Shown here piece by piece: positions 36,196 through 47,769 of a stretch of 64,000 nt of DNA. This stretch comes from Whitmania pigra (lineage: Eukaryota; Annelida; Clitellata; Hirudinida; Haemopidae). Under the pieces are notes generated by a model that was not told the DNA's origin, searched no databases, and saw only the letters and a program-made list of their open reading frames with translations. Position numbers and translations under genes: made by a program. Location of the stretch: the NCBI GenBank assembly GCA_021613335.1, contig JAJTWR010000182.1, positions 1,591,501 to 1,655,500 of the forward strand, read 5' to 3'. Each line of letters begins with the position of its first letter. Positions within the stretch are counted from its first letter, which is position 1.

Positions 36196-37048
36196 ATTTT
36201 AACCCCAAAAGATTTATTGAGAGAGAAAGGTTTAGATTTTGGACTAAGATGAAAAGGCAACCTGGCGAAACCATTCAAGAACTCGCAGCAAAAATTCGAA
36301 CAGCTTCTACATGCGACTTTCCTAGTATTGATGACACACTCTACGAAGCCTTGAGAACAAGATTTATGTGTTCTGTTGACAACGAGGCGGTTCTCAAGTC
36401 GCTTTTCAGAGTCCCAGAAGATGAATAACTTTCAATCGGGCAGTTGAAATCGGAAGTGAAAGAATCTTCTAAGGTACTCGGCACACCGGACGAAACGATA
36501 ATGAAAGTGTTCAAACCTGACAGAAACAAACAAGAAAAAGTAAATTTCAAACCAAGACGCCAGGTACAGCAGCTCTCTAAATTTCCGAAAGAGACGTGTC
36601 CAAGATGTGGAACAAAAGGACACCACGCCTATGATTGCAGGCATATCAAAACTGAATGCAACTTCTGTGGAATCATAGGACACTTAGAAAAAGCATGTTT
36701 AAAGAAAAAGTTCAAAAGAGAGAGAAAAGTGAATTCAATCCATACAATTCCGAGCCACACCCCTCTCATACAAACGTTATAAATTGCAAATTCAGAATTT
36801 GTTTTCGAGTTGGACAGCGGAGCCAGGGATAATTTCTGCTCAATGGAAGTAAGGAACAAGTGAGGAAAACCCAGTATAAAACCTTCCAGTACGAAATATA
36901 TTTCCGCAACAGAGAACTCCATCCCGAACATAGGAATCTGTGAAATGATGGTTTTGACATCAGACCTTCAAGAAGTTCTTCTAGAATTCAATGTCACCAA
37001 GTTGCCAAAACTCAACATTCTTGGCAGGAAAGCCATAGTGGAATTGTA
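36196..37048 (+). pseudogene. gag: LTR-retrotransposon gag-protease relic
   Basis: The plus strand encodes a gag tail (MKRQPGETIQELAAKIRTA...), two zinc knuckles (CPRCGTKGHHAYDC and CNFCGIIGHLEKAC) and a protease start with the active-site triad written as DSG (FELDSGARDNF), then LPKLNILGRKAIVEL. Stops at about 36427, 36780 and 36862 break the frame. No LTR flanks it. It may represent the gag-protease half missing from the gypsy copy at 18530, but the sequences do not overlap, so this is untested. Confidence 0.8.
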
Positions 37049-37318
37049 AATTGACATGTCAAACTTGTCAAACAAGTCTAGTCAAAAAAATCTTTGTTGT
37101 AACTTCATTTATTTATATAGCGCCATACCTGAAAAATACCTCTACAAGTGAAACTGATTTTAACGTGAAATCACATGCGTGAACCTGATTTAGATTTAAA
37201 TCACTTTTTGTCTGGTGATCTTGATTTTGATTTCTAATCACTCTGAACTCAACAGTGATTTTATCCATCACTGTCACTTATATACCTATCCTATTTCAGT
37301 TAGTTTGCTATATTTGTC

Positions 37319-37704
37319 GATGTCAACGGTGGAAAATATTCCAGAGGTCAGATTTCCCGAACAAAGAAGAATCATTTCCTGGTTGAACCATTAATGTAAG
37401 AAGCCAGCATGTTTTAAAATTATTGAGCTACTTAGCCGAAGACTTAATCAAAATGTTAAAAGGCGAAGACATTGATGATGTAAACCATGATTTATTAATA
37501 ACTTAGTACTTTACTTAAAAAATATAAAAACAATATTAAAATTTTAATTTTTAATTGTTTTTTATATTTTTTTAATTTTTTAAGGTAATTTCTTATGTAA
37601 AGCTATTAATTTAAAAATTCACTTGATGTCAGATGGTTGAAGAAGAAATATATTTTGCTCTAAATAGATTGGTGGTTGAAGAAGAAGAAGTTCAGTTTGA
37701 ATAA
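37319..37704 (+). pseudogene. Diverged fourth relic of the unrecognised gene (copy D)
   Basis: Retains three blocks in order. ENIPEVRFPEQRRIISWLNH is homologous to QNIPEARHPQQKRISSWLSY of exon g. LAEDLIKMLKGEDIDDV is homologous to LVDDLIKMLRGEEIDEV of exon m. MVEEEIYFALNRLVVEEEEV is homologous to the last exon and ends at a stop at 37704. Intervening exons are gone. Divergence is far greater than among A, B and C, so it is an older duplicate with a large deletion. Confidence 0.75.
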
Positions 37705-37977
37705 GTTTTAAAATAGTATTTGAACAAATAAAGTTAGGTAATTTTTGCATCTTTAACAAGTTTGACAATAGAGACTTTCTTAGCAACCACATAATCCTCT
37801 TCGAACACATATCGTTAGAAGCAGTTGTAACGCCCTAGGCCAAGTATCTCTAAGGCAATTTATGAAGGATGGATGCGGCGCTTCAAGCTTTCTGGCCAAC
37901 GCCAAAAAAAATGAAAGCGCTTTCTGGTTGTGAACAAATAGTATGTAATTGTTATCAAGCACTAGATATTTTGGAGT

Positions 37978-38165
37978 GCGAGTTGGCTCAGAGAGTTGCG
38001 TTTCTGCGAACGGTGGTGAAAGCAGCAGTCGTTACGTGTCGAGTTCGCAACCCAGTTCGCACCATCAGGGAGTGCCCTCTGGTAGGACGCTATAGAAATA
38101 ATGAATCGACTAAGAAAGGCCTTGACATCCTATCCGGATACATAAAGCACTCAAAAAATTTAAAT
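37978..38165 (+). mobile_element. tRNA-type SINE, decayed
   Basis: Matches the SINE at 63815 over the B-box region (gtgtcgagttcgcaaccca) and the tail (acatcctatccggatacataaagcac). The A-box head is degraded. A loose piece of the related SINE tail also lies at about 37096-37128. Confidence 0.65.
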
Positions 38166-38788
38166 ACAGTAAATCGACAATTATGTTGGCAGTGTATCTA
38201 ATATTTTGATACTAGAAAACACTCGATATTAAATGATATGGCTTACTTTATGAAAGCTATGATGAGTTTTCCTGACACCCCCGTCTTCTTGCTTTTCGGC
38301 CCTTTGAATATCCTTATGTATACGGGGGCGAGCCGCATCCGGTGATGTCACTGTCGGTTTATTATCTCCCGGTACCCAATGCTCACCGCCGGATATGAGA
38401 GGCACATGTTGGCCTTCTTAGGCCGATCACTGCTGCCTGGACCGGAGCGACGACGACTTCTTGTCGTGTGCTACCTGCTTTGCACCGGCAAATTTCGAAT
38501 ATGCGAGGCTTTCTTTGGCTCCATCCCAGTTGCCTGTAGCGGTCATGGAAGCTCTCAATGGCTTCTTCACAACGTGGAAATGAACCTTGTAATTTCTTTG
38601 TAGCGGCAGATGAAGATAGAAATTATAATTACAGTTTAAACATCTTTTTGCAGTAATTGTATATCTCTGTGATCAGTACCTGATCATTACTTATTGGATG
38701 TGCGACAATAATCCAATACCACTGCACTGACGTACTGGATCAGTAAGAAGACTGCGTATGGCTATCATGTAGAAATGGTTCTTGATAT
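38166..38788. repeat. Repeat DNA, no gene
   Basis: 38500-38622 matches 31898-32060. The GC-richer part, 38270-38480, shows no supportable gene. Confidence 0.45.
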
Positions 38789-39098
38789 TGAAATAACCCG
38801 GGAGTCCGCAAATAAGTAAGTTAACTAATAAGTTTATTAGATCAGGTATTCAGTTAACGGAACTGAATAATAGAAGTTAAGTGTTGAAGGAATTGAGGTA
38901 CTTAGAGATGCAAATGGTTATTTGGGCTTCTAAGTCGTCTTGATTCTCGTTGTTTGTCAGGTGATTATCGAGAACGCTTTTCTGTTGCAGAAATAGATAC
39001 CACCTGCCCGAAAAAGATGCCAAATACAATTAAACATAAATTTAATTATTTTAGCAATATAAACTTAATTAATTTCCAAAAAATCTAAGTTTACAACA
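38789..39098 (-). mobile_element. Solo LTR of the gypsy family
   Basis: A 310-bp single LTR (TGAAATAACC ... TTTACAACA) flanked by the 4-bp duplication ATAT at 38785-38788 and 39099-39102. No interior is present, so it arose by LTR-LTR recombination. Confidence 0.95.
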
Positions 39099-39754
39099 AT
39101 ATTCTGGCAGCACCATTCTCACAACCGTCTGAGAAGGAGATGTTTTCAGTGTGCGAAGGCCGATGAAATCGAATGTCAAGATTAAGCATGGGACTTCGAC
39201 TTTCGATTTTATTCGAGTTCGAAAATAATTTTCTTCTGAACATCTGGTTTAAATAGGGCTCGGAAAAACTATTGTTCCGAAATTTAGCTAACCGAACCCG
39301 AAAAATCGAGGATATTCGGAAAATATATATAATAAACTACAAAACAATGCATCGTACTTTCCCTTCTCCAGGCATATATTGAAATAATCATTTGAACAAT
39401 TATAGATGATTTATTCCTCATTTGAGCGTCAGAAGATGTGCTAAAAAATTACAATATTACATCAGTATCTTCACCTTCCTACATGTCATTTTCAGAAACA
39501 TAGTTCCATTTTTGAAACTTTAATTTAGACAGATCTCCTGTACATAGGTAAGATTAGAAATAGTTTTTGGAGTGAGGTTCATTCTTGAAATAAAGGCAAT
39601 GTTGCCCGAAGAAGACATTCTTTCGCTAGAAATAGAAGAAAGGGGACAGAAGAAAATTCTCTAGTAAGTCTGTCAAGGTGTGGCATGGCATTCTGTGGCT
39701 ACTTCCAATAAATCAAAAGTTCATAAGTTAACCGAGAGCGTTAGACCGACTTAG
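39099..39754 (-). pseudogene. hAT transposase C-terminal relic in repeat DNA
   Basis: On the minus strand near 39540-39620 the frame reads SSGNIASISRMNLTPKTISN-like sequence, matching the end of Ac-type hAT transposases (STAGNxxSxxRxxLxPxTxxxL). The rest is AT-rich and undefined. Confidence 0.4.
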
Positions 39755-40441
39755 ATAAGGTGAGATAGAGATCTATTTCTCTTTTAAGCAGGGAAACTTC
39801 GTTTGTTGCCTCATCTTCAGATAATTCAAGATGTTGAAGACTTCTTACATCTACGCGATAAATTTTGCTTGACTACTATTCAGTTGATAAATTTTCCCAA
39901 TTTTTTCATTATGAATTTTCTGAATGCAGTAAATGAAGGAAACGTCTTAGAAAATGTGTTGAAAGAGATTTACTAGCAAACGAAATTTATTAACACATAA
40001 AGACAGCCCGACAACATTACAACCGATCATTCAATTTAGGAATGAATAGCTAGAGCTATGAGCTCTTGGGACCAAATAATATTTTAAGAATCAGTTGTAA
40101 AAATTAATTCAAACAAAATGTTTTTTTTTCTATATGAGAAATCAATAAATAATTTATTTAAAATGTCATAAAATCGTTGTTAAACAAGTTTTAAAAAATT
40201 ATTGAACCTTACATATTGCCAACGTCTTTGACTTTTAGTCGCTGTTTCTGTACATGTTTCTTAGCTTTTATAGCAGTTTCTCGCCACTATTTGGATAATA
40301 AAATTTTTGCTTAGTTAATAATATTGAAATATGCCAGTCAATAACAATTGCAAGAGTTAGTTTTCAGTTCAAAATATTCTATTAAACATTGGATATTTAA
40401 AACTGGTTTAATATTCAGATATTGTCCAAACTTTGAAAAAA

Positions 40442-43141
40442 ATGTACGTTGAATTCAGAAGGAAAAGGAAGGTTAGAAAATTTTGATATAATTTTTTGTC
40501 TGAATAAATAATCAAAGCGATAAATTTTAACAGATTTCAGAAAGTAGCATTGAAGAGTTTAAACAAATATCATTGATTTGGGGGTAAGTTATTAAAAAAA
40601 CTTTAATATGCTGAATAATAAATATTGCAAATTAAAAAATAATGTGATTTTGCACTTTCGACTTTTACAAATTTTTCAGCAAATCCTTACCAAAACTGTC
40701 GGATCCGACTCTCCTTGAAATTGATGATATTTTGTATCAAGATGATAACGTAGATGGTGCATGCACAAATGGTTGTTTGAACACTAACAAAGTTATTTGG
40801 ACTGAATTGTCAATTTTAATTAGTACTTGTTAATTTTAATGATTTAATTAACTTTCATTTTAGGAATCGATGCAAGTGAACCAAACATAGTTTTAGACCC
40901 ACAATGCATACTTTCATATATCGAAGCATTTATCTTTTTAGTACGTTTATCTGCTTATTTTATTAATAGAAATTTACTATAAATTATTGATTTTTTCACC
41001 AAAATTAAATTGTACAATTATCTTAGTCTCATTTATATTTTAAGGTTCATGGTTGTCAATCATCAATAAATCAGGTTTTGGAAACGACATTCCTTCGGTT
41101 GTTAGAACAGTCGCCAGCTGAAGTTTACAATGACAAGATGGGTGTCATGAATATACTAACGTGAGAATTTAAAATTAAATTTGAGTGTACAAGTCCTGCT
41201 AATTATACAACTTTCAACAGGTGCGTCGAAGGCTTAATGAGGTTAAAAACTGTAAACAAATTGTGTTTTTCTCTGAAAGCCTTGAAGCTTGCTCTCAACA
41301 AGAACAAAAATGCTATAATAGGAAGGATGCAAGAAGATTCTGAATGTAGGCGTAATTTTTAATCTATGCTATTTTTTTTAAATACATGAGACGTATATAT
41401 GAATGTTTATGTTAGGTAATCGTATCTTCTTGCGGATGTTAAAACTGCAAAACATTCCAGAAGCCAGACATCCTCAGCAAAAACGTATCTCTTCTTGGCT
41501 GAGTTATCAATGTAACGAGAATAATTTGGAATTTACTGAAATATTATTTTACTTTATTTGATATTCTTCATATTTTACCAGCCACAATCTTAATAAAGAC
41601 AATTAATTTCAAGACGTTCAAGTTTAAAGAATCAGTTCAAGAATGCTTGGATATATTCACTTCTAAGCAGGATGATAATTTTGTTTTGCTTGAGAAGGAG
41701 GTCGCTTTTATTTATAGTATATATTAAAATTTAATATTATTTTAAGAAAATGAAGTGTAACTTTAAAATTTTATGTAATTATTTCACATGGAACAGTTCG
41801 ACATCGCCTTCGTACGTAACTGTTGTATTGCATTGGGAAAGATTCCATTTGACTTTGATCTTTTCCATTCGTACTTTATGTCTGCAAACGATGAAGAAGA
41901 GAAGATCAAGAGATTGAAAGATTTTCTCGTTGGAACATACGCAGTTGTAAGTTGGAAAATTACTTTATTGTTTGCGTTAATATTTGTATATTATTACATT
42001 TTATTATCATTTTAGATACTATTAACAAATATCATATGTCTAAAATCAGAGTTAACGTTTGCATCGATTTTTTTAGAGTTTACCAGAAATTAAAAATAAC
42101 CTCAATGTAAAATATCTTGCTAAACAAGTTATAAATCGATGTCTAAAAATGAATGTATTATTTGAATTTGAACTTTGTGTAAGTCAATTTATTATTTTTT
42201 TATCTAAGATTAATTCGTTATTTTAAATGTTGTCTTTATTGTAGAACCGCCCATACTCAGATGATGCTCTGAGATTCATGGAAAATAAGTTTGGGTGTGA
42301 AGTAAAATCTTACCTATCAGCAGATAAGAATAAAGCCTACGATATTGTTGTTGAAGAATCCAAGTTATATCCGAAACGTGAAACCAGCAATGTATATCAA
42401 AGTTCTGAAGACGAACCTGATTATACGATAGAAAAATTCATTTTTTATGACGATTTCGTGAAGAATCTCCAGGTCTTAAATATTGTACATACCGCTTGTA
42501 TGATGTTTCAAGAACTTCTTCAGGTTTGCAAGAAAATCATTGATTGTTGTGTGTGTGTATTGTGTTAATGTCCATTTCAAAACTAGACTATTAGGACATC
42601 ATTGATTGTTAAAAGATAATTAGTAAAGATTTTCATTTAATGTCTTATTTTAAGGTGGAAGTTGACCTCGTGGGTCTCGATTCCGATGCTTTCAGGAACG
42701 ACACTTTAGATTTACGAACTTATCTTTTTGAAGCACTTCTAAATCCTTCACAGCGTGGCCACATACCGTGGTTAATAAAGATTTTATTGACGAAATGGTT
42801 AGATTTTATTCATTTAATTCTAACAATTGCAGTAACCATTGCTTCTGTTTTAGTCCATTTATGATTATACCAAAACGGCACGAACACTTGGTGGATGATT
42901 TAATAAAAATGCTGAGGGGTGAAGAGATTGATGAGGTTATTTAAGTTAGATATTCTATAACTGATTCTAATAATTTTTGAACTGATTACTGGTAAATCAA
43001 AGAAGATTTTTTTTTGTTTTTTTTTACAATGACTCATTTATTTTTTTTAAGTTGGTAGAAGAAGAGCTTTATTTTCTTATTAAAAAAGTAGCAGTTATCG
43101 AATGCCAGCAGGAAGAAGACGATGACATATTCGATAACTAA
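40442..43141 (+). CDS. Unrecognised 14-exon gene, intact copy C (535 aa)
   Basis: Exons: (40419)40442-40471, 40534-40583, 40680-40822, 40864-40940, 41045-41160, 41221-41351, 41416-41511, 41582-41700, 41797-41946, 42077-42178, 42245-42523, 42655-42797, 42854-42935 and 43052-43141. All GT-AG phases agree, and they total 1608 nt (535 aa). The first exon stays open upstream of the Met, so the true start may be further 5'. The protein looks helical and leucine-rich throughout, with no signal peptide, membrane segment, Walker motif or zinc site. It has patches such as EIDDILYQDDNVDGAC, KRISSWLSYQ and SANDEEEKIKRLKDFLVGTY, and an acidic C-terminal tail (QQEEDDDIFDN). I do not recognise the family; a helical scaffold or HEAT-like fold is only an impression. 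Copy-to-copy conservation of all exons suggests a real gene rather than a transposon, but none of the copies has independent support. Confidence 0.72.
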
Positions 43142-43366
43142 TGTGCACGATCCAAGTCGTCATTTTAGTACTTATTTTAGTGTTATTTTCGTGATCAAAA
43201 CGTGTTAGTTAACTTTAATAAAAATAAGAATTAATATGACATTTATTTGAATAACTGAAACTAGAATAAGAACGAACATATCACACAAATTCTGATAAAT
43301 TCCAAAGTTTCTAAAAAGCAGCCATGGCCATAGCCCTAAAAATTTATGGTCCCTCGATTACCAGAT

Positions 43367-44280
43367 TCCATTACCAGATTGACATGACATAAAGGGATGC
43401 AAGCACTCGTGCATATCACACAAACTCTGATAAATTCCAAAGTTTCTGAAATACAGCCATGGCCATATCCATTCAAAATTTATGGTCCCTCGACACAGCG
43501 GCAGGATCGAAGCGTTACAAAATTCAGAAATTCAAACTTTAACATCTGGTGTACCTTTAATAATTACTAGATTCCATTAAATATATTCGTTTTAATTCTC
43601 TTAAACCATAATCGACTTTTCTCGTAACTTGACAAGTCACACCTAACTCTTCAAGTTCTGAAAGGGCCCATTTTGATTTTCTTGTGATTTAAAGTTATAC
43701 CACCAATTTTATTATTTATGGACACTTTTTGAACTTTAAACTTTTGAACCTAATAACCAAAGGCAATAATATATTATAAATCTGGCCGAGAGAAATTAGA
43801 ATCATTTCAATCTATTGTTCTTCTGGTCGTGCTCTGATAAATATATGTAGCTCTTTTGCTATTCCTTCAAATTTCTGCAGACTGATACAATTGACTCGAT
43901 GAGTCCTTCAAACCTGCTAAAGGAACCTGATTGAGCTCACTTCAGAAACATTTCATGCTAAGGAAACACCAGTTTTTCTTGCCCTTCAATTGCACAAATC
44001 ACCTTTTTTTTAACAATGGAGGCATGAAACTATTTCCAACTCTGGCAAATGCCAAAACCGTTCACAACTAAACCTCTAAAAAATGATGTACATTTGGCTC
44101 TGTATCATCTAATGATTAATTACCATTTATTGCACATATGCAACAATTAGATTAAGGTTGACCATCCATTTCATCCCCACTTTTTTGGTCGAAAAATGAT
44201 TAGACTTGGCAAAAATGCCAATCGTGAAACACCTCACAAATCGAAAGGCATCCACTGATAGTTAAGGCTCAGAAATTCAA
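43367..44280. repeat. 914-bp duplicated block (pair of 28506-29420)
   Basis: See 28506-29420. Homology ends at gctcagaaattcaa, after which the CDC42SE 3' region begins. Confidence 0.9.
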
Positions 44281-44477
44281 CTTAGCAATCAGAGAGCACC
44301 ACAATATTAGGATGTATATCAAATCAACAACCACAGAAAGTAAAAAGTCAAATTATCATTACAAAATTATGGGAGAGAAAGATTCTTGCATGGAGCCTCA
44401 TCATTTTTAGTATACATGACCATCTGAAATTAAAAATCAGTGCTTTGAAAGTTTCAACAATTACAAGAAAACTTAGT

Positions 44478-44483
44478 TTTATT
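44478..44483 (-). terminator. Candidate polyadenylation signal for CDC42SE
   Basis: AATAAA on the minus strand, about 335 bases past the stop codon, inside non-repeated sequence. Confidence 0.45.
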
Positions 44484-44816
44484 TGTTTAATTTGTTTTAA
44501 CGATAATATGTATGCTTTGCTTGGAATTACCTGGGTGGAAGTACAGTATTTCTAGTTATAGTCTGTGTTTTTATTATTATCATGCAACAGTAGATGCAAA
44601 AATTTACTTTTAGATTTATACTTATAAATGACAAAGGCACATTATTTTCAACAACAATTAACTAAAATTCTCAGAAAGTCTGGAGGGTTAACATGCATCG
44701 ACAGAGCTGCATCCCTTTCCCCTTGCCAATTATCGACAATTTCCAAAACAAAACACAAAAAACTAACTTAACAATTTAAGGTTAACAATTTGTACCTTAA
44801 AGAGAGATAACATTCT

Positions 44817-45615
44817 TCAGGTTACAGGATGAATGTCTACCAGGTTGAAATGTGACACGATTGGTGATGACGTCAAATATCCGACTTTGCTTTGCATCTG
44901 ACTTTGAGCACTTTCCATCTTCAAATGCCACAAGACTATATTAGATCAACTTAAGAATGATTTTGTAACTTTAGTAATTTAAATAATAATAAATAAGAGT
45001 AATAAAAATAACCTAACATAATCCTCCAAAAACAATCTCAATTTGTTTATGACAGTGAATTTCGTAAAGCCAATGAAATGTAATGTGTAACAGTGATTAT
45101 GCAAAAAGAAATAAAAAACAGTAAAATTTTAACTGACATCTCTGTTCAAGTCATTAGATCCAATATGCGTAGTATGCCTAAAATTTGTTGGCAACCCAAT
45201 CATTGTCCTATCGATGTTTCTTTTCCTCTGCTTTCAACAAAAATGCTTGATTTTATACAAAGTTAATATTATGCAGGCAATAATCTTAGAACTTAAAAAT
45301 AGCATATGTTAATAACAGATTGTTCACTTAAATGTGGCAGATAAGCAATGTCCATGAAAACTGTTTAATTGCTCCAGCAAACAGAAGGAATCAACACATG
45401 AATTCATAGTAAACTTTCTACATTAATTTGAAATTCACACTGTAAATCCAACTTAAAACATCACAGTGATTCTTCTAAAAGGTCCTTTTCCAAATAGTAA
45501 AGAGTTAAGTCTCAATAACTGAAGCATGCAATAAAATAAACAAACAATAAGGAAGTGTTCTCACTGGTGGCTGAGGTGGCAAGAAGCAGCACCTGAAGAA
45601 TGTTAACGTCGTCAT
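44817..45615 (-). CDS. CDC42SE: CDC42 small effector (CRIB-domain) protein, three short exons
   Basis: Small membrane-associated adaptor that binds GTP-CDC42 through a CRIB motif and affects actin organisation. Exons: 45565-45615 (51 nt), 45138-45227 (90 nt) and 44817-44918 (102 nt), giving 80 aa; human CDC42SE1 and SE2 are 79 and 84 aa. All junctions are phase 0. The N terminus [17 protein letters not shown] has the adjacent Cys pair expected of the palmitoylated family N terminus. The CRIB core reads [19 protein letters not shown]. The C terminus has the family's QMQSK block. The donor of exon 2 is GTCAGT. Upstream non-coding exons are likely, with a CpG-richer candidate promoter at 46260-46440. 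The gene is too fragmented for single-frame prediction but the match is strong over the whole length. Confidence 0.92.
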
Positions 45616-47481
45616 AATATCAACCTGCTGAAGATAAATGAAATAATTAGAAATTGTCAAGCATTACCATGTCTCTATTCCGATACAGCCACAAACAAAT
45701 CTAAGAACATAAATGTCAGTAGGAGAAGTTAAGAAATCTTAGATCTTATAAAATGTATTGGGAAGTAATCAATCCATTAACAAAAAATCTACCCGGAAAC
45801 GAAATTACTTTGGAGCCGAATGGAATTTTTAAAAAATAAAAAATACTATTTATTCCAAATATTAAAATAATCCCGTTAATCAATTATAATAATAATAGGA
45901 CATCGACGGATCACCAAAATCTCAACGACGAATCTAACGTAAATTTTTTAGACACCAGATAGTTTGATGTTGTTGTCGGAGAGATGTGTTTAGTGATTAT
46001 GAAAGTCACATTCGTCAAAAAGTCAGGTCGATAAATAAAATTTATCATACATATTTTAAATTTTAAAAATATTAAAATATTAAAATTTGGTTAATAAAGA
46101 CTTCAAATACACCCGTTAAAAATCTATTACATAAGCTGTCACATGAATTCTAACCACATTGACTAATCTAAACTACCGTTTATGGTAGTTAAAAGCTTCA
46201 CATAGTAAAACAAAATTTTTATTTTTGAAAGTGCACGTATTAAATCATTGTCGCCCTTATTATAGATAACCGACGGTCACTTGCGGAACGGTAGGCAATG
46301 GCGGCGTTAAAGCGACAGTATTAAAAGTCCCTCCTCGAGACTTGTCAACAGCGGGGTGTTGGCGCCAGATCGGCAATATGCGGGATAAATAAAAGGCGGG
46401 TGATGGTCATTATGGCACAGCATAAAATGGCCAAGGGACATAGGAGGGGAATAATAAACATAACATCCTAATAGGAATTCTTAAAGATTAACTCACTGAA
46501 TAACAACGTCGTAAAATAGTTAACAATTAAAACAAGTAACCATAAGACAAATGTAAATATTTCTTTTAAACTAGAATAAAGGTTCTTCTAAGAGCATTGG
46601 TGATATATGTTTCGAATATGTCATTTTCTAACAAACCTATTAATAATCCGAGAAAGTCTATAAATTTGTCCGTTATATTTGATCGCTCTCCCAATTAACC
46701 GAGTGATTAAAAACCTTCACTAACTGAGTGGGCCGGAATTCCATTGTGTAAGCTCTGTTTTAATCACATCAATCTGGTCAGGATATATTAGTTAAACATA
46801 TCTAGCCTGTTGAAGTATTTCAAGCAGCAGTTTAAACTTTTTTCTGGCACAGATTTTTAAAGATAAGCAAACATTAGTAAAATCATTCCAAGATTAGTCA
46901 AATGTCAAAATAAAGGGGCTCGAAAAGTAAAATAAACAACCATTTAAATTGAGATTGCGGTTTCTTAATTCTCAATCCGAAGTAAAGCGTGAAATGAGCA
47001 GGAAATCCCCGGAAGCTGACAAAACACAATTTGAAAAGTCCGTAGACCTCAAAGACTAATTTTATTTTCACTTTTGATTGCCATATCACCTAACTCGATG
47101 CAGCGTGTAACGCAGCAGATTTGTGTGCAGATGTTCTTAAGTCAACGGCGAGGCTTATAAAATACATTTATAAATCCACAGAACTCATTTAAATGTGAGA
47201 CGGGTTTCGACGGGTCTGCAATAATCAAGGGTGTAAAAGAATGTATTTGTGCAATTCAGGAGCCATCTCAAGACATCAGCATCGATCAAGCGATGAGCCT
47301 AAAGAGTTTATTACATAAATATATTATGCGGGCATTCACTAAAATGGAATACATAACGTGCATATATTATATGGGCATGTCTCGGCTCCGTCGCCCGTCT
47401 GGATAAGTGTTAATATGTCATTGTATGGTGCTAAATGCGAGACAGCTTGCCGCCGTTGCGCAAAGGATATGGTAAAAGAGA
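45616..47481. promoter_or_regulatory. Intergenic, with a CpG-richer candidate promoter
   Basis: About 46260-46440 is GC/CpG-richer than its surroundings (gcggcgttaaagcgacag, ggtgttggcgccagatcgg). It lies between the divergent CDC42SE (-) and membrane-protein (+) genes, so it is a candidate promoter for CDC42SE. No coding exon is seen elsewhere. Confidence 0.35.
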
Positions 47482-47490
47482 TATATAAAT
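47482..47490 (+). promoter_or_regulatory. Candidate TATA box of the membrane-protein gene
   Basis: TATATAAAT about 280 bases before the ATG at 47770. Confidence 0.35.
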
Positions 47491-47769
47491 ACATCGGAGG
47501 TAAACAGGAATGGTTCAAAGAAGAAACTTTGATTTGATTTGGTGAGGTTACTAATTTGATACTAATAAAACTGACTTTAGATTTTATAAACCAAAAGTTA
47601 AATATTAGAAATAATTTACAGCCAATTTCAACTTTTATTGAGCGAAAAGCGCTTAGAATGTAGTAGTTAAACATATCTAAATTAATTTTAAGACGTTATC
47701 AATAAACTATTGAATCTTACAGGAAAGCCCTGCATTTACAGTTTTTATCTCAACTTTTTTCCTGCAAAG

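Larger units (their letters stand above)
39755..44280 (+). repeat. Duplicated segment, copy C (direct repeat of A)
   Basis: 39755-43272 matches copy A from its left end. 43367-44280 matches 28506-29420. The part equivalent to 27180-28505 is missing. 43273-43366 is an extra partial copy of 28550-28625. Confidence 0.92.

Noticed and set aside
37869..38201. 110-codon frame near 38 kb
   Set aside because: Its second half is SINE sequence shared with 63815-64000 and the first half has no similarity I can name.
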